The notes under the pieces are model-generated. The model did not search any database and was not told the origin of the DNA. It was given only the letters and a program-made list of their open reading frames with translations. A stretch of DNA of 64,000 nt from assembly GCA_902773435.1 (NCBI GenBank), contig CACYEN010000131.1:1-64000 (forward strand), read 5' to 3'. Positions 26,013-34,716 of the stretch are shown here, in pieces. Each line of letters begins with the position of its first letter. The stretch's first letter is position 1. The translations under genes were made by a program, and so were the position numbers. This DNA is from an uncultured Lachnospiraceae bacterium (GTDB lineage Bacteria > Bacillota > Clostridia > Lachnospirales > Lachnospiraceae).

Positions 26013-26747
26013 TCACACCTCATCCGCATCGGGCGCCGCAAGAATCACCGCGATGTTATCCTTTCCGCCGTTGTTGTTCGCTTCCTCAATAAGCGCTTCA
26101 ACCTTCGATTCCAGATTCACGGATCTCGAAAGGACTTTTCTGATGCCTTCATCATCAACCATATTGGTAAGTCCGTCCGAGCACATCAGAATCATGGAAT
26201 CCGGCGGCAGCTGGTAGTCGAAGAAGTCAACCTCCAGTTCGTCGGCTGCTCCGACCGCTCTTGTGATGTAGTGCCTCTTGGGATGAACGCGGGCATCCTC
26301 TTCCGTGATTTCCCCGAGCCTGACCATCTCCTCCACGAGTGAATGGTCCCTCGTGACCTGCCTCAGCGAGCCGTCAAAAAGATACAGGCGGCTGTCACCC
26401 ACATTCGCCGTGTACGCGTACTGGCCGACGACGGTCGTGACGACGATGGTCGTCCCCATACCGTACATCTCCTCGTGTTCACCGGCTTCGCGGATGATGC
26501 CGCTGTTGGCCAGCCTGATCGCCTCGTCGATGAGTTTAACCGGGTTCTTCTCCCTGCTCTCCGCGATGAATTCCCTCACTGTGTTGACCGCGTACCTCGA
26601 CGCGAAGTCGCCCGCGTTGTGGCCCCCCATGCCATCAGCGACTATATACAGATTCGGGAGATTTCCGACAGGACTGTCGGAAGCGAATATGCTGTCCTGA
26701 TTGATTTTTCTTTTTTGACCTACGTCTGTGGCCGAGAAAGATCTCAT
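26013..26747 (-). CDS. prpC: PP2C-family protein phosphatase PrpC
   Basis: Manganese-dependent Ser/Thr phosphatase, partner of the adjacent kinase. It shows the bacterial PP2C metal motifs: NQDS near the N-terminus, VADGMGGH, VGDSRLYL, and SDGLTNMV plus GGKDNIAVI at the C-terminus. The 244-aa length is standard. Its start overlaps the rlmN stop (ATGA), and its end supplies the GAGGTG ribosome site for the kinase start 1 base downstream. Confidence 0.97.
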   Translation of the reverse strand: MRSFSATDVGQKRKINQDSIFASDSPVGNLPNLYIVADGMGGHNAGDFASRYAVNTVREFIAESREKNPVKLIDEAIRLANSGIIREAGEHEEMYGMGTTIVVTTVVGQYAYTANVGDSRLYLFDGSLRQVTRDHSLVEEMVRLGEITEEDARVHPKRHYITRAVGAADELEVDFFDYQLPPDSMILMCSDGLTNMVDDEGIRKVLSRSVNLESKVEALIEEANNNGGKDNIAVILAAPDADEV

Positions 26748-27835
26748 AATCTACTATCCATTTCCGTGCAGCGTTTTCTCAGCTGCCCGCAGGCACCGTC
26801 AATATCTCTGCCCATTTCTCTTCTAATAGTAACATGAATTCCATGATTTTCAAGTTTTTTCTTGAACGCGGAGGCCCCCGCGGAGGTCGGTTCCCTGAAC
26901 CCCGTTTCAGTCACGGGATTCACCGGAATCAGATTGACCAGCGCGTTGTATCCCCTGAGCAGGGAGGCGAGCTCTTCGGCCTCCTCCGCGCCGTCGTTGA
27001 CCCCCCGGATCAGGCTGTACTCAAACGTGAGCCTGCGCCTTCCCGCGCTGTAGTAGTCGCGAAGGGCATCCATGATCTCGGCGAGGGCATACTTCCTCGC
27101 AACCGGCATCAGGGTCCGGCGCAGGCTGTCCGTCGGGGCGTGCAGCGAGAGCGCCAGATTGATCATCAGGTGTTCGTCCTTCAGTCTCCGGATCCCGGGG
27201 ACCAGGCCGCAGGTGGACAGCGTGATGTTCCGCTCGCTGATGTTGAGCCCGTCGGGGCCGGAGATCATCCTGATGAACCGGACCGAGCTGTCGTAGTTGT
27301 CGAGCGGCTCCCCGGTCCCCATCATGACGATGTTCGACACCCTGCTGCCGGTGTCGCGCTCGATCGCGTAGACCTGCAGAAGCATCTCGCCGGCCGTCAG
27401 GTTCCTCGTCAGGCCGAGCAGCGTGGACGCGCAGAACGAACAGCCCATCCTGCAGCCGACCTGTGTGGAGACGCAGACGCTGTTGCCGTGGTGATAGGGC
27501 ATGAAGACGCTCTCGACGTAGTTTCCGTCTCCAAGCCGGAAGAGGTACTTTCTCGTGCCGTCCGCCGCGGAGACCTGCCTCTCCCTTATGACCGGCGGGT
27601 CAAAGGAAACCGCGGCTGCCAGACGTTCCTTCAGCCGCCGCGGTACATTCGTCATCTCATCATAGGTGTATGCCCGCTTCCTGTGGATCCATTCGTAAAG
27701 CTGTCCGGCCCTGTAGGCCGGCTCCCCGAGCTCCCTGACCAGGTCCTCAAGCTCCGGTTTCGTAAATGACCGGAGATCCGGCAGCCTGTCTTTCGCGGCT
27801 TCTCCGCCGCTCCCCGCACCGCCCGTCTCCGTCAT
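26744..27835 (-). CDS. rlmN: 23S rRNA A2503 / tRNA A37 methyltransferase RlmN
   Basis: Radical-SAM enzyme that makes C2-methyladenosine in 23S rRNA and some tRNAs. The cluster motif CRMGCSFC follows VCVSTQVG. The resting Cys near the C-terminus (DGACGQLR) that takes part in catalysis is present. The ATG at 27835 forms an ATGA overlap with the rsmB stop and gives 363 aa, the usual size. A much longer reading upstream is just rsmB in another frame. Confidence 0.97.
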   Translation of the reverse strand: MTETGGAGSGGEAAKDRLPDLRSFTKPELEDLVRELGEPAYRAGQLYEWIHRKRAYTYDEMTNVPRRLKERLAAAVSFDPPVIRERQVSAADGTRKYLFRLGDGNYVESVFMPYHHGNSVCVSTQVGCRMGCSFCASTLLGLTRNLTAGEMLLQVYAIERDTGSRVSNIVMMGTGEPLDNYDSSVRFIRMISGPDGLNISERNITLSTCGLVPGIRRLKDEHLMINLALSLHAPTDSLRRTLMPVARKYALAEIMDALRDYYSAGRRRLTFEYSLIRGVNDGAEEAEELASLLRGYNALVNLIPVNPVTETGFREPTSAGASAFKKKLENHGIHVTIRREMGRDIDGACGQLRKRCTEMDSRL

Positions 27836-29184
27836 ACCCTCTTCCTCTTCAGCCTTGCGATAAAGAATCCGTCCGTGTCGTGGATACCCGGCAGGAGCTG
27901 CAGATAGCCCTCGGCCGTCGTCAGCCTCCTTAAGGCCGCCGGAATCAGGGGGTCGAGGCTCTCCGTCTCGTACGGGAAATTCCCGAGGAACCATCTGAGA
28001 TTATCCAGGTTCTCGCTGTGTCCGACCGTACAAGTGCTGTAGATCAGGTGCCCACCCGGCATCACGTACTGGGCGGCGTTCTTCAGGATCTGCCTCTGCA
28101 GCTCCTGCAGGCTGTTCATCCGCTCGGGCGTCACCCGGTACTTGATGTCGGATTTCCTTCCGATCACGCCGAGCCCCGAGCAGGGGACGTCGCAGATCAC
28201 GATGTCCGCCTTGCCCTCCGAGCTCATGTCGTAGGTCAGCGCGTCCATCACAACGGGGCGCACGTTGATCAGATCGGCCCTGTGGACATTTTCCCTGATC
28301 AGGGCGACCTTGTCCTCCGTGAGGTCCCTTGCCTCCACCATGCCAAAGCCCCCCATCTTGTCCGCTATGTGGAGACTCTTTCCCCCCGGCGCCGCGCAGA
28401 CGTCGATGACGTAGTCTCCCCTCATCGGAGCGGCGGCCTCACCGACCAGCATCGAACTCACGTCCTGGGGGAAGATCCAGCCGTTCTTGAAGGCGTTGAG
28501 GGCAGGGAGATAGTTGTAGTCCGAGAGAATGAACGCGTAGGGGAGGTACGGCGCCCTCTTCACCGTCACGCCCTGTGACTCGAGGGACCTGATGATCGTG
28601 TTCTTCGAGATGCGGTCTGTCTTGAACCTGACGACGGTCGGCCTCTCGCTCAGGCTGCTCTCGAGCATCTTCTTCGTGACGAAAAGCCCGAACTCCTCAA
28701 TCCAGCCGGTCACGATCCACTCCGGCATCGAATACCTGACAGACAGCGCTCTCGCGGGCTCTTGTGCCTCATCCGGATAGGGGATGTCATCCCCTCCGCG
28801 TATCACGTTCCGGAGGACGCCGTTCACGAATCCCTTCAGGTTGTAGAATCCCTTCTTCTGGGTCAGCTTCACGGCCTCATTGACCGCCGCCGAGTCCGGG
28901 ACGCCGTCCATGAACCTGATCTGGTACACGGCGCTCCGCAGAATGTCGCGGATCACCGCCTTCATCCTCGAAGCGGTGACCGTCGAGTAGCAGTCGATGA
29001 TGTAGTCCAGCTCGATCATCCGCTCAACAGTCCCCTCACAGACCCGGGTGATAAACGCGCGGTCCCTCTTCGGCAGGAACTGGTACCTGTCGAGAGCCCC
29101 GCGGATCGCCATATGGCTGTATATTCCGTTTTCACTGATCTCCGTGAGAACCTGGAGAATGATCTCCCTGGTGTTTTCGGTCAT
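27832..29184 (-). CDS. rsmB: 16S rRNA m5C967 methyltransferase RsmB
   Basis: NusB-like N-terminal domain (about 1-140) followed by a Rossmann methyltransferase. The SAM motif is DVCAAPGGKS, and the two catalytic cysteines are in VPCSGLGV and STCTVGHSEN. The length of 450 aa is normal. It lies 46 bases after fmt and is coupled to rlmN. A def-fmt-rsmB run is widespread in bacteria. Confidence 0.96.
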   Translation of the reverse strand: MTENTREIILQVLTEISENGIYSHMAIRGALDRYQFLPKRDRAFITRVCEGTVERMIELDYIIDCYSTVTASRMKAVIRDILRSAVYQIRFMDGVPDSAAVNEAVKLTQKKGFYNLKGFVNGVLRNVIRGGDDIPYPDEAQEPARALSVRYSMPEWIVTGWIEEFGLFVTKKMLESSLSERPTVVRFKTDRISKNTIIRSLESQGVTVKRAPYLPYAFILSDYNYLPALNAFKNGWIFPQDVSSMLVGEAAAPMRGDYVIDVCAAPGGKSLHIADKMGGFGMVEARDLTEDKVALIRENVHRADLINVRPVVMDALTYDMSSEGKADIVICDVPCSGLGVIGRKSDIKYRVTPERMNSLQELQRQILKNAAQYVMPGGHLIYSTCTVGHSENLDNLRWFLGNFPYETESLDPLIPAALRRLTTAEGYLQLLPGIHDTDGFFIARLKRKRV

Positions 29185-29230
29185 CTGACTTTTCCTCCCT
29201 GAGACCGGAGAAATAACCTCCGGCTTTCCC

Positions 29231-30181
29231 TCACGCCCGGTCCCTGGTCAGGTCGTTGTTCCTGATCACGGAACCCCTGAGAAATTCCTGGGCCGTCATC
29301 TTCTTTCTTCCCTCCGCCTGGACGATCTCCGGCACAAGGATCCCCTTCCCGGTCTGGATGTAGAATCCTCCGGCGTCCTGGCGCACGATCCTGCCGCACG
29401 TATCAGGCGTCCCGGAGAGCTCCCTCTTCTCGACATGGGCTTTCCATATCTTGAGGATCCTTCCGTCAAGATATGTCCAGGCGCTCGGCCAGGGATCCAT
29501 GGCCCTCACAAAACGCTCGATCTCCGCGGCCTCCCGGGTCCAGTCGATCCTCCCCATCGCCTTGCTGATCATGCCGGCGTAGGGGGTCGTGCTCTCCGCC
29601 GGCTGGGGAACCGGCTCGATGCTCCCGTCGACGATCCCGGGGATCGTATCCGCGAGGAGCTCCGCCCCGACGCGGCTCAGCGTCCCGAAGAGGCTTCCTC
29701 CCGTGGTCTCCTCCGTGATCGGCACCTTCCTCTGGGACAGGATGTCCCCGGTGTCGAGGCCCTCGTTCATCAGCATGATCGTGACCCCGGTCTCGGTGAG
29801 ACCGTCCAGGATCGCGTGCTGGATCGGGGCCGCGCCGCGGTAGGCCGGAAGAAGGGACGCGTGAACATTGACGCATCCGTACTTCGGCATCTCAAGGATT
29901 TCCTTCGGGATGATCTGTCCGAACGCCGCCACGACGATGAGGTCCGGGTTCATCCTGCGGATCCTCTCCACTGCCTCCGGGTTCCTGACCCTCGCCGGCT
30001 GGAAGACCGGGAGGTTTCTTCTCAGCGCCTCGGCCTTTACCGCGCCGGGAACGGGTTCCCCGGATCTGCCCTTCGGCCGGTCCGGCTGGGTCACGACCCC
30101 GGTGATCGCGTATCCTCTGTCCGCGAGGATCCCGAGAGACGCGACGGCGAAATCGGGAGTTCCCATGAATACGACGTTCAT
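29231..30181 (-). CDS. fmt: methionyl-tRNA formyltransferase
   Basis: Formylates initiator Met-tRNA using 10-formyl-tetrahydrofolate. Start MNVVFMGTPDFA at 30181, overlapping the def stop (ATGA). Key blocks are the catalytic VNVHASLLPAYRGAAPIQHAI, the Asp in GLDTGDIL, and a C-terminal tRNA-binding domain. The 316 aa are typical. Confidence 0.98.
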   Translation of the reverse strand: MNVVFMGTPDFAVASLGILADRGYAITGVVTQPDRPKGRSGEPVPGAVKAEALRRNLPVFQPARVRNPEAVERIRRMNPDLIVVAAFGQIIPKEILEMPKYGCVNVHASLLPAYRGAAPIQHAILDGLTETGVTIMLMNEGLDTGDILSQRKVPITEETTGGSLFGTLSRVGAELLADTIPGIVDGSIEPVPQPAESTTPYAGMISKAMGRIDWTREAAEIERFVRAMDPWPSAWTYLDGRILKIWKAHVEKRELSGTPDTCGRIVRQDAGGFYIQTGKGILVPEIVQAEGRKKMTAQEFLRGSVIRNNDLTRDRA

Positions 30182-30663
30182 TCCTCGTCCTCCTCTTCCT
30201 CGTAGACGACATCGTGGATCGGCCCCTCGACGAATTCCGTGTACATGTGGCCGTCCAGGTGGTCGATCTCGTGGCACAGGGCGCGCGCGAGCAGCTCGTC
30301 GCCGACGACGGTCCTCATCTTCATGTCCCGGTCCTGCGCCTCGACGACCACGTGGTTCGGCCTCGTCACGATCCCGGCCTTCCCCGGCAGGGACAGGCAG
30401 CCCTCGTCGCCGGTCTGCTCCCCTTCCTTCTCCGTGATGACCGGATTGATCAGCACGATCGGATCCTCCCCGGTCGTGTCGACCACCGCGATGCGCTTCA
30501 GGACGCCGACCTGCGGGGCGGCAAGGCCCACGCCGCTCTCGGCGTACATCGTCTCAAACATGTCATCGATCAGCTCGGATATCCTCGGGGTCATCTCCTT
30601 CACTTCCCTGCACTTCTTCTCAAGCACCGGGTCCCCCGCAATCCGGATCGTCCTCTTCGCCAT
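30178..30663 (-). CDS. def: peptide deformylase
   Basis: Metal-dependent hydrolase that removes the formyl group from nascent proteins. The three motifs are GVGLAAPQVG, EGCLSLPG (metal Cys) and HEIDHLDG (two metal His plus the catalytic Glu). The start is the ATG at 30663 (MAKRTIRIAGDPVL), 19 bases after priA. The last residues are a run of Glu/Asp encoded just before fmt. The 161 aa fit the type I/III size range. Confidence 0.98.
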   Translation of the reverse strand: MAKRTIRIAGDPVLEKKCREVKEMTPRISELIDDMFETMYAESGVGLAAPQVGVLKRIAVVDTTGEDPIVLINPVITEKEGEQTGDEGCLSLPGKAGIVTRPNHVVVEAQDRDMKMRTVVGDELLARALCHEIDHLDGHMYTEFVEGPIHDVVYEEEEDEE

Positions 30664-30682
30664 CTGCTTCCTCCATCCAACG

Positions 30683-32899
30683 TCACACGTTAAAGTCAAA
30701 CTGAATCCTGATGTTCTCAAACCCGCTGTTGACCGACACGTACTCCTCTATGTAGTCCTTCGCCAGGACGAGCATGTCCCGGTCGCGGTGCCTGATATAG
30801 ATAACCTGCCGGTAGCAGTCCCGGATCCGGCCGACGGCGTCCGGGGCCGGCCCGATCGCCATGAGTTTTCCCTCCGGGTCGATCCGGTCTATATAGCGCC
30901 TGATGTAGCCCATCCCCTTTGACAGCAGCGCCTCGTCCCTGGAGAAGCCGAAGATCGCCGCCATGTGGCCCGCGGGCGGGTACGACATGAGCGACCGGAA
31001 TTTCATCTCCTCTTCATAAAATGCCCGGTAATCCTGCCCCGCCCCTGCCGTCACCGCGTAGTGCTCCGGCTGGTAGGTCTGGATCAGGGCAGTCCCCTTC
31101 TTCTCACCTCTTCCTGCCCTTCCGACGGCCTGGGCGATCAGGGAATACGTCCGCTCCGCGGACCTGTAATCGCTGTCGGAGAGCGAGAGATCGGCGAGCA
31201 GGACCCCGACGAGCGTGACGCCCGGGAAATCGTGGCCCTTCACGATCATCTGCGTTCCGACAAGGATATCCGCCCTGCGGGCGCCGAATTCCGTGAGGAT
31301 CCCGGCGTGCCCCTCCTTCCCCTTCGTGGTGTCCGCGTCCATCCTCAGAATGCCCGCGCCGGGGAACGCCGAGCGGAGAAACTCCTCGACCTGCTCCGTT
31401 CCGACCGTGATCCCCCCGATGTGGGGGGAGCCGCAGGCAGGACAGACCGCGGCGTCAGGCTGCTCGTGGCCGCAGTAATGGCAGACGAGCCGCCCGTTTC
31501 TGTGCTTCGTAAGGGAGATGTCGCAGTGGGGGCATTTGATCACGTTTCCACAGGATCTGCAGGTGATGCTTCCGGTGTATCCCCTCCGATTGAGGAAGAG
31601 CATGACCTGGTTTCCCGAAAGAAGGGTCTCCCCGATCCGGTCACTGAGCTTCCGGCTTATGACCGACCGGTTTCCGGACATCAGCTCGGCCCGCATGTCG
31701 ACGATCTCCGCCTCGGGCAGGATGCTGCCGCCGTACCTCTCGGCGAGCGTCACGCCGAGGTACTCCCCCTGCTCCGCCCTGTATGCCGAGATGACGGACG
31801 GGGTCGCCGACCCCATCACGACGTGGGCTCCCTCGAGCTCCGCCCTTCTGACCGCGGTCTCCCGCGCGTGGTATCTCGGGGAATTCTCCGAGTGGTAGGT
31901 CTCCTCGTGCTCCTCGTCGATGACGATGAGGCCGAGGTGCGGAAACGGCGCGAAAAGGGCCGATCTCGGCCCGACCATCACGCTGACCTCCCCCCTCCTC
32001 GCGGCCTTCATCTGGTCGTAGCGCTCCCCGCCCGAGAGGCGGGAGTGCATAAACGAGACTTTCTCCCCGAACCTCCTGACGAAGCGGAGAACCGTCTGCC
32101 GGGTGAGGGCGATCTCCGGAATCAGGACGATCGCCTGCTGTCCGCTACCGATCACCCGCGAAGCGAGTTCTATGTAGACGGCGGTCTTGCCGCTCCCCGT
32201 CACCCCGTTGATGAGGACGGGACGGTTTCTTCCCTCCCACTCCTCGAGGATGAGATCGACGGCCCGTCTCTGCATCTCCGTGAGAACCGGGGCGGGAAAT
32301 GTCTCCGCCTCCTTCACGACTCTCCGCAGCTCCGAGACGGAGGAGATCTCCGCGACGCCGTCCTCCTCCAGCTTCCTGATCACGCCGCCGTCCACGTTCG
32401 CGGCGCTCCGGAGCTGGACGACCGGGAGTTCCCCGTACCGCATCAGCTCCTCCACGGCGCGCAGGCGGGCCTTCCAGCCCTTCTGCCTGCAGAGGGCGGC
32501 GTATTCATCCGCGCGGCACCTGTCCGTGAGGGAGATCGTGGTGACCGTGACTTCCCCGTATTTTTTCCTCACGGGGACGACGGTCTTCAGCGCCTGGATC
32601 ATCGTCGATCCGTAGTTCCTGCTCATCCAGGCCGCGAGGGAAATGAGCTTCGATTCAGAGGTCTCATCTCCCGTGTCGAGGGAGACGACGCTCTTGACCC
32701 GCGCGTCATCCAGTCCGCAGCTGTCGGAGAAGCCGACGATATACCCCCGGATCAGCCTTCCGCCGTTTCCGAACGGAATCGTCACTGCGCTGCCGGGCAC
32801 GGCAGCCTCCCTCAGCTCCTCCGGGAGCGCGTAGGTGAAGGGCCGGTCCAGCTTCTCATGGGAGATATCGACAATAACCTCAGCGTACAGTTTCTTCAT
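30683..32899 (-). CDS. priA: primosomal helicase PriA
   Basis: Restarts stalled replication forks by loading the replicative helicase. An N-terminal DNA-binding domain (about 1-190) precedes the SF2 helicase core with Walker A GVTGSGKTAVY and Walker B DEEHEE. The zinc region contains eight cysteines (CRSCGNVIKCPHC ... CHYCG ... CPACG). Late blocks GTQMIVKGHDFPGVTLVG and QAVGRAGRG are standard. ATG 32899 gives 738 aa; a TTG one codon earlier is possible. The start lies within the end of murE (about 20 bases of overlap). Confidence 0.97.
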   Translation of the reverse strand: MKKLYAEVIVDISHEKLDRPFTYALPEELREAAVPGSAVTIPFGNGGRLIRGYIVGFSDSCGLDDARVKSVVSLDTGDETSESKLISLAAWMSRNYGSTMIQALKTVVPVRKKYGEVTVTTISLTDRCRADEYAALCRQKGWKARLRAVEELMRYGELPVVQLRSAANVDGGVIRKLEEDGVAEISSVSELRRVVKEAETFPAPVLTEMQRRAVDLILEEWEGRNRPVLINGVTGSGKTAVYIELASRVIGSGQQAIVLIPEIALTRQTVLRFVRRFGEKVSFMHSRLSGGERYDQMKAARRGEVSVMVGPRSALFAPFPHLGLIVIDEEHEETYHSENSPRYHARETAVRRAELEGAHVVMGSATPSVISAYRAEQGEYLGVTLAERYGGSILPEAEIVDMRAELMSGNRSVISRKLSDRIGETLLSGNQVMLFLNRRGYTGSITCRSCGNVIKCPHCDISLTKHRNGRLVCHYCGHEQPDAAVCPACGSPHIGGITVGTEQVEEFLRSAFPGAGILRMDADTTKGKEGHAGILTEFGARRADILVGTQMIVKGHDFPGVTLVGVLLADLSLSDSDYRSAERTYSLIAQAVGRAGRGEKKGTALIQTYQPEHYAVTAGAGQDYRAFYEEEMKFRSLMSYPPAGHMAAIFGFSRDEALLSKGMGYIRRYIDRIDPEGKLMAIGPAPDAVGRIRDCYRQVIYIRHRDRDMLVLAKDYIEEYVSVNSGFENIRIQFDFNV

Positions 32900-34373
32900 C
32901 AAGAATGTCCCTGATCAGGTCGCGCTCATCCATCGGATACTTCACGCCCCTGATCTCCTGGTAATCCTCGTGCCCCTTTCCCGCGAGCACGATCACGTCC
33001 CCCGGCTTCCCGTTCCGGATGGCGTAGGCGATCGCCTCCTTCCGGTCCGCGATCGTGATGTACTCTCCGTCAGTCCTGCCGATTCCCTCCACGATGTCGT
33101 CCATGATCGCGGACGGCTCCTCAAACCTCGGGTTGTCCGACGTGATGATTGTGAAGTCGGCCAGCCGCCCGGAGACCTCGCCCATCTCGTAGCGCCTCGA
33201 CTTCGCCCTGTTGCCCCCGCACCCGAAGACGCAGACGATCCGCTTCGGGTTGTAATCGCGGAGCGTCGTGAGCAGGCTCTCAAGCGCCATGGCGTTGTGG
33301 GCGTAGTCGATCATGAGGGAGAACTCATCGGATACCCTGACCGGCTCGATCCTGCCCCTCACCCTCGCGTCGAGCAGGGCGGCCCGGATATCCTCCTTCC
33401 CGATCCCGAAGCGGCTGCAGACCGCGATCGCGCAGAGGGCGTTCATGACCGAGAAGAGGCCGGGAACCCCGAGCTCCACGTCGAGCTCCGTCCTGCCTGT
33501 GACCCGGAACTTCATGCCGAGCGAACCGCCGTCCGCGACATGGACAATGTCCACCGCCCGGAAATCCGTCCCCTCCTTCTCAATCGAGTAGGTCAGGACG
33601 TCACAGGTATGCCCTTCGAGCACCTGTTCCGTGTGAGGGTCGTCCGCGTTCACGATGCCGAGCCTGCACTGCCGGAAGAGGAGCCCCTTGCACCTCAAAT
33701 ACTCCTCGAACGAGGAGTGCTCGTTCGGCCCGATGTGGTCCGGGGACAGGTTCGTGAAGACGCCGATCTCGAACAGGATGCCGTCCGTCCGGTGCATCAT
33801 GAGGGCCTGCGACGAGACCTCCATGACCGCGCACTCCATCCCCTCGCTGATCATCTCGCTCAGGTATTTCTGGATCACGTAGGACTCCGGCGTCGTGTTC
33901 TCCGCGTGGATATGCCGGTCTCCGACGATCGCCTCGATCGTCCCGATGAGTCCGGTCCGCATCCCGGCGTGTTCCAGGATCGAGCGGATCATGTAGGTCG
34001 ACGTCGTCTTTCCCTTCGTCCCGGTGATGCCGATGACGGGGATCTTCTCCGACGGGTAGCCGAAATACGCGGCGGACACGAGCGCGAGGGCTTTCCTCGT
34101 ATCGTCGGTCTCGACGACGGGAACCCCCTCCGGTATCTCCAGATCCTGCGGAAAATGGCCGCTCTCCGCGATGACCGCTGCAGCGCCCTTTTCAAAGACG
34201 TCCTTCAGGTAGGAGTGCCCGTCGGAATTGGCTCCGACGATACAGATAAAGAGCGAACCGGGCCCTGCCTTCCTTGAGTCGTAAACGACCTCCGCGATCT
34301 CGGTTCCGGCGCCGTCCGCGCCCTCGTTCAGAAACCTGTAATCCGTGCGTTCAAGAAGTTTCCCAAGAATCAT
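32880..34373 (-). CDS. murE: UDP-MurNAc-tripeptide ligase MurE (meso-DAP type)
   Basis: Adds the third amino acid of the peptidoglycan stem peptide. The ATP loop GTKGKTTSTYM is at about 118-128, and the UDP-binding N-terminal YDSRK is at 31-35. The specificity motif DNPR at 413-416 indicates meso-diaminopimelate rather than lysine, so the wall is probably mDAP-type. The length of 497 aa is normal. It is the first gene of a long overlapping operon and has its own promoter at 34409-34436. This separates it from the other mur genes near mraZ. Confidence 0.96.
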   Translation of the reverse strand: MILGKLLERTDYRFLNEGADGAGTEIAEVVYDSRKAGPGSLFICIVGANSDGHSYLKDVFEKGAAAVIAESGHFPQDLEIPEGVPVVETDDTRKALALVSAAYFGYPSEKIPVIGITGTKGKTTSTYMIRSILEHAGMRTGLIGTIEAIVGDRHIHAENTTPESYVIQKYLSEMISEGMECAVMEVSSQALMMHRTDGILFEIGVFTNLSPDHIGPNEHSSFEEYLRCKGLLFRQCRLGIVNADDPHTEQVLEGHTCDVLTYSIEKEGTDFRAVDIVHVADGGSLGMKFRVTGRTELDVELGVPGLFSVMNALCAIAVCSRFGIGKEDIRAALLDARVRGRIEPVRVSDEFSLMIDYAHNAMALESLLTTLRDYNPKRIVCVFGCGGNRAKSRRYEMGEVSGRLADFTIITSDNPRFEEPSAIMDDIVEGIGRTDGEYITIADRKEAIAYAIRNGKPGDVIVLAGKGHEDYQEIRGVKYPMDERDLIRDILDEETVR

Positions 34374-34645
34374 TTCCTATTCCCCCTGCAAGTACTACGG
34401 TTTTTTATTTTATACCAAAACAGAGGCGCAAGTCAAACCGGACGGACGGCCCCGCTGCCGCACTCTTCCGGGGAATCTCCCCGTCTCCCCGGCCGGGTAT
34501 GTCTTCCCTCTCCGCCGGCCCTTCTATTTATACTTTTTTTAGATTTTTAACGTTTTGTTTCCAGGGCATTCATACTCTCTCCATATTTATCTTTTATTAT
34601 GGCTTCAGATAGTTCAATAAGCCATTAACTATCTCCCCCCTCATG
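34374..34645. other. gene-poor region upstream of murE with AT-rich structured element
   Basis: The left part holds the murE promoter. The right part (about 34520-34645) is strikingly AT-rich for this genome. On the minus strand it contains interleaved inverted repeats: GATAGTT (34633-34627) pairs with AACTATC (34614-34608), and ATGGCTT (34625-34619) with AAGCCAT (34605-34599). This is the order of an H-type pseudoknot. It is followed by an A-rich stretch, GGAGAG and an eight-codon reading frame (34573-34547). No known RNA family is recognised by eye. Confidence 0.45.
34409..34436 (-). promoter_or_regulatory. sigma-A promoter for the murE operon
   Basis: On the minus strand TTGACT, a 16-base spacer, then TATAAA preceded by TTGG, about 35 bases upstream of the murE ATG. 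Confidence 0.7.
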
Positions 34646-34695
34646 AAATGACAGGAAAGAAGAGAGCCTCCGGGCTCTCTTCTTTCCTGTCATTT
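34646..34695 (-). terminator. 23-bp perfect hairpin downstream of arcC
   Basis: Perfect inverted repeat of 23 bp (34646-34668 and 34673-34695) around a four-base loop (TCCG on the plus strand). It begins 22 bases past the arcC stop. The arms contain TCTTCTTTCC and end ATTT, so it probably ends the car-uppP-arcC transcript. It is unusually long, and no T-run follows outside the stem; mRNA 3'-end protection or RNase III cleavage is possible. Confidence 0.7.
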
Positions 34696-34716
34696 ATGTT
34701 CCGGCGCATCTCCGGG

